From positions 806,001-870,000 of the forward strand of contig JACGCM010002112.1 in assembly GCA_014058105.1 (NCBI GenBank): 64,000 bases of DNA. The letters run 5' to 3'. This document shows positions 44,637-57,012 of the stretch, piece by piece. The position numbers and the translations under genes are program-made. The notes under the pieces are model-generated. The model did no database searches. It was not told the DNA's origin and worked only from the letters and a program-made list of their open reading frames with translations. The DNA comes from Kingdonia uniflora (taxonomy: Eukaryota; Streptophyta; Magnoliopsida; Ranunculales; Circaeasteraceae). Position 1 is the first letter of the stretch. Every line of letters starts with the position of its first letter.

Positions 44637-45730
44637 GTTGGTATTAGAGCAAGGTTTGTAGCGTCTATGCTTATCAGAGCTAGAACAATTTGGTATAGGC
44701 TTATCAGAGCGAGTCAGGTTGGTTAAAAGGAATACCTGCTTGACAGTTGTTATCTTCAGAGCCGATGTTGTTCATGACATATGATCCAAGCACCGCTGTG
44801 AACGCTTGTAGAACGGGTTGCCTACGTACCAGTTGATATTGGAAGTGAGACAAAGGCTCCATATCTGAACGCGAGATTGCTTGAGTTAAGTGTGCTTTGG
44901 ACAATGACGCTAAGAGGAAGGACTGATATTTAAGTTGGACGCAGTGACCTATATCGTTAGTTGTCTCAAGAAGGCTGGTCAGTATAATAGATGTTCTATG
45001 AAGAATAGTAGTAGGGCGATCTAACAGGTCATTATTTGTATTCGATCCACCTACGCACTGTGAAGTATAGTAACAGTTATGATCAAGGATGATACCCATC
45101 TCAGCAGAGATCGATATGGTCAGTGTTATATGCCAAGTACTTACGTGTAGAAGCCGCAAAGCTTGGTTAGGTTGGAAATCCTTAGTGCCTACAAAAGGTT
45201 GAAGAATCCTTGTTGATACTCGTTTTGATTGTCCTGAGTTGGACACAAAGCATTTCGGAGCTGAACGTCATGATCCGAGAAAGAAGTAGAAGATGAAGAC
45301 ATGGTTTGAGTTCCAAGTTTGTACACAGTGATTTCCATCAGTATTGACATTAAGGGCAGAGTTTCTCTTGGTTACGCGACATGAACCGCGACCCCCCAAG
45401 TTGGGTTATCGCCTATTTCGCAGTTTGTCCCAGAATGCTCAGACAATACTTTACTCACTCTAAGAAGGTAAGAAGGCCGAGTAGTACTTGTTCTCTGGCT
45501 CCGTAGTTGAGTTTCAGGTTTGTCGTCGTATGGGTGCTCTAGCCGAGTTGATCCTTGTTGTTCCACAAGATGGTCCTGGATCATTTGAAGCTTACAAATT
45601 GGTGAAGACTCACGTTTTTGAATCACAGTAAGTTACGTGGTTGTCGCAGAACAGAGTTAAGCTACAGTCAATTGTGTGGGTTACCTGAGATATGGTCTTA
45701 AATGGATTAATGTGTTATGATAAAAGATCC

Positions 45731-46532
45731 TGAGAGAACGCTGAGCAAATCTACCCAAGCGTTTTGAGTTCTGACCTTGGATATATGTTCTTTATATCCT
45801 AATATAGCTACACGCCAAGTTTCGTTGAAAACAGAATTGGTTAAGGGGGCAAAAAGTGTCAGTACGCTTTGTTTCCACTTTTGATATTTCTTTTTAGAAG
45901 CTAGTTATTTATTTAGTAGCTATATTAAGTAGGAACCTTGGTCCAAACCACCCCATGACAAAGTAAGCTTTATAACTTGGTCATCTTGGACCCTGGCTCA
46001 TGGGCTATCCACAAGGGATGTTCATGAGTTCTCTTTGGCATAAGAAGGGCCAGGAGATATTGCCTTGCAATGTGGGACGCTTTCCCAGATAAGAGTTCAT
46101 AGAGCGCTGATATGCCGCCGCTATGCCCCACGGGCCAACCGTGATATACGCCGACCCTTATAGATGGACTATGTAACTAGTCTAGGCTCGTCGCCTATAT
46201 ATATATAACCCGACATATTGAGTTATCATGATCCGCTACAAGACAGGTGTGTTATCCGTACCTCGTGCCCAGTCACAAGAGATTACGCGGTAGGGATTAT
46301 TGAGGGAACTTTCAGCGTTGCCACCTATACTGAATACCTATTCGATGATCCCTCCCAAGTATCCAGGATTATCGGGATGTCGCTCTAACATTCGTGGCTC
46401 TATTCTACTGGCGTCATCGTGCCCAGTGAAGAAGGTTTGTGCATGCCGACCGCACGTGTATGAACGCCGTACGGCCTCATATTCCGTTGTGCTCTGGGCA
46501 CTGTAGTGCCTGCCTCAAGCCGGGCTGTAAAA
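45731..46532 (+). repeat. 3' LTR of LARD-like copy B
   Basis: Homologous to the 5' LTR with many substitutions, small indels and an extra segment near 46162-46200. The divergence is clearly higher than between the chromovirus LTRs further right, suggesting an older insertion. Confidence 0.85.
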
Positions 46533-46537
46533 CTATG

Positions 46538-47287
46538 GATCGAGAAACTTTTCTCTACCAAGGAAACTTTTCTTTACCCTCTTTCAACAAAGACTGAAAG
46601 CAATCCATCCGCAAATACCATTTGTCACTGACCTCATTATCATCTGAATCCTTATTATGCCTATACCAAGCACCAGAAATTGGCAGGAATGGGCAATCTT
46701 CTTCGTTGCGAAGCCATGCCCTATAAAACACATTTTGTTCGCCATTGACAATAAGATTTAGTGGTATATCCTTCTTCTTACGAGTGTTTACTCTCTTTAA
46801 TGGCATGAAAGTGGCACACCAATCCGGAGTAATGAAAGAAAATGCCATCTTGTAGAAGGAAGCAACAACATGACCTAAATAGGGTAATAACAGTCTTGAG
46901 TCATGTCTTTTTCCATCTTGATCATCGGTTTTGCATACGGTATCACACTTTTTTTAGACTTTATGACCTCATATGCAATAAGGCGCTAACATATCAGTAA
47001 TTATCGTCTGCTCAAACAACCTGATGTACTTGGCATTCATCTCCTCAGACTCTGTCAACTACGTTAGACAATTATTCTTTACTGTATGGAAGTTGCCCCC
47101 TGCCAATACACAATTCAATAGCTCGAAACTTGCAGTTATTATCTTTTCGAGATGTCTTGAACCTTTTAATAAAGCCCTAATAAGACATTGGGACATATTT
47201 CTTCGCCTCATGCTTGTTAACGCAATTTAAGGGTAAAGAGACATCATTATACCCAAGAGCCTTCAATTGTTGGTCCATCGTTTGTTT
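46538..47287 (-). pseudogene. Distal part of the PMD-type mobile gene (unrecognised domain)
   Basis: The minus-strand ORF 46848-46555 (97 codons, FITPDWCATFMPLKRVNTRK, VFYRAWLRNEEDCPFLPISG) and upstream degenerate reading at 47280-46850 (QTMDQQLKALGYNDVSLPLN, with stops) lie between the LARD-like element and the solo LTR. I do not recognise the domain. Direction and continuity across insertions place it downstream of the PMD exons; in related genes a protease-like domain can occupy this position, which I cannot confirm here. Confidence 0.4.
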
Positions 47288-50200
47288 TGTCACGCCCCAA
47301 AATCCAGTAATCGGTAGCTAGACCAATTACTGAGATTCGAGGATGTACAGGTCAGGAATCCAAAGATTCGCCCCACGAACAACCGAGCCATGGACAAATT
47401 CTGAGCCAGTCATTCACAATAGTATCACAACAGAGTAATATGGAAAGACAGAAACAGCGAAAAACTAAGATAACAATATCTAAACGTAAGATTCTACAAG
47501 CCTCTACGCAGCAAGCCCGACAGTAATAACTGGAGAATGAGCATCCAGCTCAGCTCCCCAAAGATCACCACAGCAGCAACTAAAACCTGAAACAACCTGC
47601 CACTGAAAGGAGGATATGAGAGTGAGCAAACAACGAGCTCACTAACTCCCAAGAATAGCTAAACGATTATACTAACCAATGAGATGGATATAATAATGAT
47701 AATAGGATATAATAATATCTAACGATAAACAATATATATATATCTAAATATATATAGATGCCTAATAGGTATTTAATAGGTACATAACTAGTCTAATGAT
47801 TATAGGTAACTATATTATAATTATACATACACATCTCGAGCAAAGAAGTGTTAAGACTATAACTACACTCCAGTCCCAAGGACTACAAACTACACTCTAA
47901 TCACTACCGTGACCCTCAGCGCCATAAGCGACAAACCTACCTCATAAATACAATCACACACGAGGGTAAACACCCTCAGCTCACAATAATCCAACAGGGT
48001 TACCCAAACCCTAACCATGCACAACCCGAAGCTATCACAAGCTAAACGAGATCGCCCACAACCAAATATCGGACTAAAGCTCACAACAACCAACCAGACT
48101 AAGTAACCTAATAAATTAACCAGATACAGAAGATGGAGGAATAGATACAGAGAGGAGATGAGTATGCAGAAGAAAGATGAATTTAATTACACCGCGAATC
48201 AATTAGGAGAAGAGGAATTTAAATAAGAGGAGAAGAATATGATAAACTAGGATAATCCCATAATTATCCCAATGCAATGTTATGTTATGATGATGATATG
48301 ATGGAATGAGATAATCTTATGATTATCCCAAGTGCAGAAGATTCTATATTAAATAATATGCAGAAAGGGTTAAGGATTTCTATCAGAAGAACCTACGAAT
48401 TGGAAGTATGCAGAGATGCAATGATATGCTTGATGATGATGATGATGATACGTTATGATGCAGAATGATTTAGCGATGTCAACCCAAAGGGCTAACCCCC
48501 TTGACTAAAGTGGGCTGACAACTGCTAAAGAAGGATTACCTTAAAGGACCATTATGGATATAGGTACAATTTTTTCTAAGCTGACCAGGCTGGGGGAACT
48601 ACGTTGGGTGTCACAAGCACCCCAAGGAATCACATTCTCAATCACACACAAGGAACCACAGTCCTTACCATACATAAGGAACCACAGTCCTTATCACACA
48701 CATGTCACATATAATACGGGTCAGGGGATGTATCCGATCGCAATAAGATAAGAGAATATATTATGTATGGATGAGAGCAAAAATCCTAAAGACTGAAGCA
48801 CAACTACTGCCAGCACAGCCAACATACAATAGAATAACCATCTGCCTGAGAGCGTGGCAACCAAAACTAACACAGATGCCCTTCTGTGACTCAGTTGCAC
48901 CATCTAAACCTAGATGAAACAGAAACTTAATCGTCACGACATCTAAACAACATCAGTCTCTAAGATTCCTCAAAGCAATATGATTACCATCAAGTACTAC
49001 AGTACTCTAGCTGTCAACACAGACTAGTACTCATGGGGTGACCTACAAGTGTCCAACAAGTAGCCAACAATCCCTAATAACCGAACCGCATCACAATCCT
49101 CCTAATCTTGTACATAAGTCACCAACACGGATATACAGGAACCCACCAGGTCTGTCTAAACTTAAGGTGACAATCTCTACGAACAGATGCTTGACGGTGA
49201 CAGTTTCTCTACACTGATGTGACAGTCCACCCTAGCAGATTCCAACATCACGGGTGACGTACAACTTCATAAACCACCTGGCTCAGCCGCGTACCTCACT
49301 GAGCCATGCTGTCTCGCTGCCTCCTAGATGACGGAAGGGAACACAGCCCTAACAGCCTCATCCCGGGGAAGGAAGGCTTACGAGTAAGCTCTATTAGCTC
49401 TAATAATCATGAGGACAATAAGTGTCACAATACGATAAGCAAACAATCCTAAGGCAAACTATCAGAAGTTCAACATCTACTACCAACCACCACGGACAAG
49501 CCGTCTGCTCACCACTAACTACTAACAGTCCAGGAGATTCTACACTCCCACAGAGAATTTAACATTCTAACCAACCACCAATCACAACGACAGTACTCAA
49601 GGACCAGGCCTCGAGAACACAGAGTACACCTAGGTTAATCCCAAGACAAATCAAAACAATAGCAGGCAAGAGGACGAGCTTCGAATCGAAGACCATGTCT
49701 TACTGAAGCTATGTCGCCCCAAGACTACCCTGGAACCAAGTCCAGCAACCTAAACTAACCAAGGTGCTACACTATAAGGTGAAAACTATAGTCTATGAAC
49801 TACACTATCTCAGAGAAATGGCGGCTAAACCACAGTCGTCCATACAACTCCACTAATAGCCAAACCTAGTTACTAGTGCCCTGAAATAAGCTGGGCACCC
49901 TAATAACTAACCAACAATACCATACTCAATATATTATATATATATTCCACACTCAAAATATTATATATATAGCGACACTAAGGTGTCACAACACAATGAG
50001 AAATGCCTTTGTTCTCAACCTCAGCGAAGAAAAGAGTCGCGATAACCACCCTCAATGAAATCGGTCTAAGAGGAATCTCAGGAGTCATCGTCACATCGAC
50101 GACAACAGAGAATAACCTCTTCTGGCTAATCATAACCTACGGGTTCTATCTAATAGCTAAACTCACATTGTTGCGGGTTTTACTAACTTATCAGACCCTT

Positions 50201-51823
50201 AAGTACTCTCGCCTAAGGTATGCTAAACGGATAACCCGTAAAAGTGTCCTCAACAATTAACCTTATACTAACCTAATCATAGATATAACATATTATACTA
50301 GGCATTTCTATAACTCACAAATCAGGATAATAGTCTAGTTATTCAGGAAGATAAAACTCGCCTGTAACCCGATGCAATGCTCCAGCAGAATCAATTCGAG
50401 CAAGCAACCCGAAGCTTCAACGATAGCATCTAGCAGACATGCCACCCGAATCATAGAACAACACAACCGCAACACCGTAACCATCGCAACGACCCAAACA
50501 CCACCACCACCGTCAAACCCAACACCTGCAACCATCATAACTCCGTAAATCAACAATACACCCAATAATCACAACCAACAACCAAACCCAATACCTGCGA
50601 TAATCGCAAATGCTGCAAACCCCAAGTCACAAACCCTAAATCAACCCACGAAATCGCCGCCACCGGCCAAGAATCAATCACACCTTATCGCCTCACACCG
50701 GCGATAAACCCAATCAAACACCACCTCCGAACACCCAAATCTTCCAACAATCGCAACCCACAATCAAACCTAATACCTACGATAATCGCAAACCCTAAGC
50801 CACAACTCAACAATCTAACACCTATCATAATCACCACTTCTCAACTCAACAATCACCCCAATCACAAAACCCAATATCAACCCACCATCACAAACCCTAG
50901 AAATCAAACCCTACGCCGAATCGAGAGAAATTGACAGAAAGGGAATCGAGAATTACTCACCAAGGATAAGAGTGAAGATCGAGGCGAAGCTCGGGGAAGA
51001 ATCCGCGATCGAATGAGAGAATTGGATCAAGAGTTTGGAGGAGAGGGGAGGATTTGAGTTTGGGAAGGATTTGGGCTGATTTTGGAAGAGGAGAGAGAGA
51101 AAAAAAAAAAGTTTTAAAACTACCCAAAACCCGGTTTAAGCAAAAAAAAAAACTGATTTTATGGTTTACAAAAGAATATTCGAATATTTTCAAAAATATT
51201 CGAATATTTTTTCCCTGCCCAAAAATATTCGAGTAAGAAAAAAATATTCTAATATTTTTTTCCTGCAAGGAAATATTCGAGTAAACTTAAAAAATATTCG
51301 AACAGAGGGATTCTTTTCTGACATTGAATATAAACTACAAGAAAGAAAACCCTGAAAACATAACAGCCAACCCCGGACACCTCGGAATCATACCAAACCA
51401 CCAGCACCACCACACAAATACTACTACAAGCCCAACAAAGGTTTCCCAAGGTATAAACACCACCTCCACCGTCTCACGACCACCAAAACGCCTAAACCCC
51501 CGAAAATGAATTTTTGCTCGGAAAACTCCGGAAACCTATCGGCCAATCCAACGGCTCACTGGAACCACACCAAACCACAAACACATCAAACAAACATCAC
51601 CACCAACCCATCTAGGGGTTCCCAAAGCCACAACGCCACCTCCTCCTTCGAATAACCACCGTACCACCGAAACTACATAAAAAGAATCTAACATACAAAA
51701 CCTGCCGAAAAGAATAAATGGATGCATAATGGATGAAAAAGTACATGCGGAATATATGCGCGGAACTTGACGTGGAGGAATAATAATAAATAAATAAATA
51801 ACCCGAAAATCCGGGACATTACA
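47288..51823 (-). mobile_element. 4.5 kb solo LTR, probable Tekay/Del-type chromovirus
   Basis: The minus strand runs TGTAATGTCCCGGATTTTCG (from 51823) to GGATTTTGGGGCGTGACA (to 47288), TG..CA. Target duplication TGTTT is at 47283-47287 and 51824-51828. No coding domain, primer site or second LTR is seen within. Long LTRs starting TGTAATG and ending GGGGCGTGACA are, from general knowledge, typical of Tekay/Del-like chromoviruses. ORFs inside are low-complexity (Asn/His/Pro-rich on one strand). The 50.4-51.05 kb AC-rich part could be the promoter/leader side. Confidence 0.75.
51160..51305. repeat. Palindromic AATATTCGAATATT cluster in the solo LTR
   Basis: Six or more AAATATTCGARTA-type words, several forming the inverted repeat AATATTCGAATATT, in 145 bp. 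Able to form small cruciforms. Lies near the middle of the U3/R side of the minus-oriented LTR. Confidence 0.75.
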
Positions 51824-51828
51824 TGTTT

Positions 51829-52715
51829 AAATATTTTTTTTGTTTCTCCGCTTTCCGCTTACTTCCAGTTGATGAAGCAACAACCTTTGATTTACCAATT
51901 GATTGCTTTGACGTGTTTTCCACAGACTCAGGTGCAAAACTAACCCTCTTTTCTGCAAACTTCTTCGGTGTACTTCGGGTGAAACTTTTTCAGCCTTTTT
52001 TGGTGTTATTTGGTTTGCTAGCACTTTTTCTGCCACCCTAAACTGTTTTAAAGGCCTAACCGCATCTGCCTTAGGCGAGCTCAATTTCAATTTATTAGTC
52101 TTAACAACATTTGTTTGACTAACGAAAGGCCTTTGAAATCACTTTGCCTTTGGGAGCCAGTGGCTGCAAGCCTGCAACAAAAGTAGTACAATCATCCGTT
52201 TCTTCCCCGATCAAGAAGTTAGATACACCAATAATATCAGATATCATAGCACTTAGTGCATTGTTGTACTTCACCACAATCTCCATCAATCCAGTTGATG
52301 CCAAAACCAATTTAGAACACTACAATAAAAAGGGTAAATGTTTATTATAATCTATCAACACAAGTGTTATAAATATAATGAAAAAAATCACACATTACTT
52401 TATAAAACTTACATTTTCTTCACCATCATTTGTTTTCTCATAAGTCGTTGGTGACGTGCCTTCTGACGCATCATCATCATCCATATTCTTCACAAGTCGA
52501 GGGTGGCTTCTCAGCTGGTACCAATTTTCATAATCTTCATCACAATCCCAACCCCAAACACATAATTCTCTCCTTTCAGACATTTTGACAATAGACCACC
52601 CTTCATCTAAGGAGACCTCGTGTTCAACTTTGTACATCTTTGAACTGTCGCATTTATCAACATATTTCGCCAACAATCTCAGCTTAGGGATACACTGTAT
52701 ATTATTATAACCCAT
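51829..52715 (-). pseudogene. Middle part of the PMD-type mobile gene
   Basis: Minus-strand exon-like blocks: 52715-52395 (CDSSKMYKVEHEVSLDEGWS, WDCDEDYENWYQLRSHPRLV, then an acidic DDDDASEGTS tail), 52310-52119 (LMEIVVKYNNALSAMISDII) and 52120-51829 (basic PKKAEKVSPEVHRRSLQKRG and KRRNKK). Acidic and basic low-complexity tails are usual in the variable C-terminal region of PMD/DUF1985 mobile genes. No catalytic domain is seen. Bounded by a PIF/Harbinger insertion on one side and the solo LTR on the other. Confidence 0.45.
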
Positions 52716-53419
52716 CTACCTTAGCAGTTAGCACCCGCATTTTCAACAACATCAAAGCTTCGTAATATCCCGTGAAAAAAAGAAAGACAACTCATGAAAC
52801 CTATGATCCTTATCACGTGAGGCATGCCAAAGTAAAAAACTTCACCTGAAAAAAAGAAGATATTACATGTCAAAAATATGAAACAAAGGCAAATGGTTAG
52901 CCAAGAGTTTCCTATGAAGTCTGACTAAGGTGGTGTTTGTTTTTCAAGTGCTGAATGCTGAAAAAAATTTCAAGTGCTGAATTGCTGAATAAGTTATCGT
53001 GTTTTTTTTCTAAGAAGTGCTGAAAACTGGTAAATATCTTAAATACCCTTGTTATAAAAGAACACAACTTGAAGCATATTCGAATAAACAAAAGTTCGGT
53101 CTATATCTGCCATTCTCTGTTCGAACAAAATGACAAAATATACATACAAAAGGCATCATTGCACAAAATGGACATACAACAAACATTATTATACAAAAAA
53201 AATGGACAAAAAAGACATACAAAATACATTATTGCACAAAATGGTTTATACAGATTATAAGCATTAAAGATAGTCTGAAGTATGAATATTAAGATAACAC
53301 AACCCAACATAGTCTAAAATAGCAAATAGTCGAACATCAACATAGTTTATAAATCCGAAAAACAAGATAATCCAAAATAGCAATGCATAGAAAACTAAAC
53401 TCCAAGAAACTGCATTAGG

Positions 53420-54045
53420 TAGAGTTTCTTTAATTCCAGCGCAGCCAAGCCCATAAACATGTCATCATATTCTAGATGTTCAGTAAACTTCAAACATGTT
53501 CAGTAGCCACTCTGTTTGCAAAAATAGCTTCCATCAAGTCCTCATGAAGTAACCCACATTTCCTAAATGTACTGACGTTCTCATTTATCTAATGTGTATC
53601 AAGAAAATAAACATTCAGAAATTTATAATATTACTAAACAGATGAACATAATAAACAAAATATTACTATACCTTAATCAAGGCATCCCACTCTTCGGGTG
53701 GAAGATGAAACGTGCGGGGTTTTGCATTAAAACCATTCCCAGTCCTTCTCAAAAGCCATGTCCAAGCATTGTACTTCGCCTTTTGGTAAAATCAGACATT
53801 ACTAAAATATTTTGGTTCACGAGTTATGTTAAATTTTGCATTGTACTCCTCCCTAATCTTGGCCCAAGAGGCTTTCGAAAGTCCAGACCCCACATCTTTA
53901 CTTGTGTCAAGTTCACGCTTGCATAATGCAAGATAAGTGTACAACATCTCACCATTAAGTTGTTTTGCGTGTTTGGGAGTATCTTGGCTTGGGTCTTGCC
54001 GAACCTTCTTATTCTTTGGAGGAATGGTAAACTTGATGAAGAAAT
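53420..54045 (-). pseudogene. Myb/SANT-like DNA-binding protein of the Harbinger element
   Basis: The minus strand reads KFTIPPKNKKVRQDPSQDTP, GLSKASWAKIREEYNAKFNI, a TGA, then YNAWTWLLRRTGNGFNAK and FHLPPEEWDALIK, and near 53590-53500 FRKCGLLHEDLMEAIFANRV. The spaced Trp residues and the pattern W..L....G.GF......W..LIK match plant Myb/SANT-like domains encoded by PIF/Harbinger ORF1 and by related domesticated genes. In these elements this protein helps the transposase bind the termini and enter the nucleus. One stop and later frameshifts mark decay. Confidence 0.65.
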
Positions 54046-54849
54046 CAAAACAAAAATGTCAACAATATATTCTACATACAGTATATCACAATGGTAAAAG
54101 ATGTTATTATGGTTTGCTTTATGCTAAAAGATATTATTATGGTTTGTTTTATGGTTTTTTAACCCCTCTCTACTTAAATCTATTGTAGATCCAATTGGCT
54201 GCTATCTTATGCTAAAGGATGCTAAAAGATTTCCCATATTCTTGTATTCCAAAAGCTATGTAATAACATATGCCCAGATGCATAAAATGTACAAAAGATT
54301 CCCCATATTCTTGTATGGATGATCAAAACTATATTGGTTAAGGTTGTCCACAATTAAGATGCTCTTAAGTATTTTTACTTGCCCATAGAATATGGCATAT
54401 GACTGAAAATAAGAACTGAAAACTGAAAACAAGAGCTATGTAAACCTATGTAAACTGCTATTAAGGGATGTAAAAGCTATTACAAAAGATGGTTCTTAGT
54501 AAATTTTACAAGTCATCAAAGCAGTGGGTACTAACCCACTGCTACTACAAAGTGTAGAAAAGCTCCAGTAATTTAGGCTGTAACCACTTTCTGACTCTAG
54601 TTCAACTGTAAACTACTTTTAGGCTACTACTACACTACTACTATTTGCATTCTGAAGTCTGCATGGATGAAGGTTAGAATTAGAAATGGGCATTGAAAAC
54701 TGTAATGGACATTTGCAGTCTGGATACACAACAAATGGGCAGCAACTTTAGACTTAACAGTCTCACCAAAATCTGTAATATCAAAAAAAAAAAAAAAAAA
54801 CTGTTAAAGGAATCTCATCCATTTCACCCCAAAAATCTAGAAAATTAGC

Positions 54850-55420
54850 TAAGTAATCAACACTTTAGTTTACCTTTCTGAATTTGTGCTCTAAAAGCTG
54901 CTCTGTGTCTTCTGATATTTTGCATGATAAAGTGACATAACCAAGGAGGATTTTTACCATTCTTGATGAAGTCTACCATAGCTATAGAGTCTATATACAA
55001 CCACATTTTCTTCACCCCTCTGCCAACTGTATTTCTCAACTCTGAGTCAATTGCCTTGAGTTCATAGTAAGTAATGCTTATGGGCTTAGTACATCCAGCT
55101 TATCAGAACATACTAGTCCATGCATAGAAAGCAGTATAGATGATAGTAGTTTAGAGCATGCCACCATCTAATGAATCTTCTCCTCAACGCTAAGAACATG
55201 TATATTCACCTTGCACATCAACATAACCTTGCACCACATATCTACTGCATACTCACAATCCATGAATAAGTGTTCAGTACTTTCATGGGCATTTCTGCAT
55301 TGATTGCATAAGGACTGGTTCAGAATGCCTCTTTGCACCAGTCTGTCTTAAGTTACAAGTTTTCTAACAAGCATCTGCCAGGTGGTGATGTTATGCTTAG
55401 GAGGAGCTGGGTAAAGCTAA
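54850..55420 (-). mobile_element. LINE (L1-type non-LTR) 3' fragment: zinc-binding RT end and RNase H
   Basis: The minus strand near 55400-55240 reads DRLVQRGILNQSLCNQCRNA, HESTEHLFMDCEYAVDMW, the Cys-x2-Cys...His...Cys zf-RVT motif found after RT in plant LINEs. From about 55080 to 54850 it reads ITYYELKAIDSELRN, MWLYIDSIAMVDFI, an RNase H of the LINE type with Glu and Asp present. Stops and frameshifts intervene. It is inserted in the Harbinger element; a (A)19 run at 54783-54801 lies nearby on the wrong strand for its tail. Confidence 0.7.
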
Positions 55421-56020
55421 CAAATTTTACTCCACTAAGCTACTACTCTTTTGTTCCTTATTGCCTTGTAAATGCCTACAACATTAAAAGTGCCCTCACT
55501 ACTTGGTACAATAAGGTCTTTGTCTCCTTGAGTTTCATAGATAATTGGCATAGCTTCAAAGATATCACTTAGGAAATTTTGAAGGTGAAGGGGAATTCTC
55601 CATCTACCATGACCAATAATATTGCTACTTTATATGAGTACTATACCACACAGATTGGATAAAAAGAAATCTATCTTCATGAGAAAGATATGCAATGAAG
55701 TACAATATGTGTATGCATTGAGAACAATTGTTCTGGATAGGCAGATGGACATAATAGCCTGTAAACAACATAACAACATAACAACATAAAGATTCTATAC
55801 AAGCTCTGGACAAAGCCTTGTAAAAAACTAATACCCAAAATGGACAAAATGGACAATCTCATAATAAAATTTGTTCAGTACAGATCATACAAATCACAGT
55901 TGATAGTTATATCACAACCTTTTAATGAAATATTTAAGACAAAAAAGCCAATGAATAGTAGCCATAGGAAAATACCCAAAAAAACCAAACAACAAAAAGA
56001 GGTAGTAGCCATATCAAGTA
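55421..56020. other. Harbinger interior, no gene recognised
   Basis: AT-rich. Overlapping short minus-strand ORFs at 55625-55862 look like noise. It may include more decayed LINE sequence. Confidence 0.3.
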
Positions 56021-56275
56021 CTAAACAACAGGAGTTTCATTAGTTGATTGCAATTCATAATAAGCAGCTAACTCCTCTGTAATGCACATCCTTTTAGTTC
56101 TCATAAAGCGCTGCTCAATTCCTCCAAATAATGCCTCGAAGCAGTCACCATTATGTACTTGAGGTTGTACATTTCCAAGATCCAAGTCTTCATTCTCAAA
56201 TACCGTAAACAACTCATCATTCAAAGAAATCCGACGGAGGTAATTATGTACTTGAGGTTGACATGGTTTATACAA
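56021..56275 (-). pseudogene. PIF/Harbinger transposase, C-terminal remnant
   Basis: 84 codons on the minus strand: VHNYLRRISLNDELFTVFEN, EDLDL, then a charged tail to a stop. HN(Y/F)(L/I)R followed by a short acidic tail is the usual end of PIF-type DDE transposases. The catalytic core upstream is not found before the 57377 terminus, so most of the gene is deleted. Confidence 0.55.
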
Positions 56276-56744
56276 AGTCTGGTAAAGATATTGTAAAAGA
56301 AAATGGAAAAGGGCCTAATGTATCTGGTGTTATTTGTAAAGAAGTTGAAGGTGTTGATTAACATAGCAGTCATTCAAGTGTTACCTATAGATGCATAATA
56401 CATAGCAGTGCTATTTGTAAAGAATGATCAGAGGCATAACACATAACATTCACAAGTCTTCAGAATAAGGATCAAGTTTCAGTTAACAATCACATAACAC
56501 ATAACACATAACAGTTAACAAAATAAGGATCAAGTTTCAGAATAAGGATAAAGAGGGAATGTACTTTGTATATGGAAACTGCTATGCCTACTACCTATAC
56601 AAGTCAACAACAGATTCTGGAACCCTTGTTGAATCTATTAAAACTAATCATGATACCACATGGACAATCAAGATTTCTTAAGTTGGGTTTCTATTAAAAT
56701 AGATTATGCAACTTCTCTTCACATTTTATGGCTGAAAATGAAAA

Positions 56745-57012
56745 TAAGGATGGGTAAAGGCAAATAAACAAACACCCATAGATTGTAGATAAACAAACAC
56801 CCATAAAGCAACAATTGGATTGCAGATAAACATTGGATTGCAGATAAACAAACACCCAAAGATCTCAACATTGGATTGCAGATAAACATACACCCATAAA
56901 GCAATAATTGGATTACAGATAAACATTGGAATGCAGATAAACAAATACCCAAAGATCTCAACATTGGATTGCAGATAAACAAACACCCATAAAGCAAATA
57001 AGCAAACACCCA
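56745..57012. repeat. Minisatellite near the Harbinger right end
   Basis: Interleaved copies of GATAAACAAACACCCA and CATTGGATTGCA, with CAAAGATCTCAA or TAAAGCAA inserts, in units of about 30-60 bp. The repetitive ORFs read through it on the minus strand are artefacts. Confidence 0.85.

Larger units (their letters stand above)
43891..46532 (+). mobile_element. Non-autonomous LTR element (LARD-like), copy B, complete
   Basis: LTR 43891-44636 (TGTGACG..CGTGACA), primer-binding site GTTGGTATTAGAGC at 44637-44650 (initiator-Met type), internal non-coding 44651-45730, LTR 45731-46532. Target duplication CTATG flanks it (43886-43890 and 46533-46537). No gag/pol motifs on either strand; the ORFs 44704-45246 and 45372-45626 are antisense and carry no known domain. 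The second LTR has lost its CA end (..TGTAAAA). Same family as copy A in the opposite orientation. Confidence 0.88.

Noticed and set aside
44704..45626. Minus-strand ORFs inside LARD-like copy B as genes
   Set aside because: Antisense to the element, no recognisable domain, and the frame is not kept in copy A.
54783..54801. Poly(A) run as the tail of the LINE fragment
   Set aside because: The LINE reads on the minus strand, so its tail would appear as T on the plus strand.
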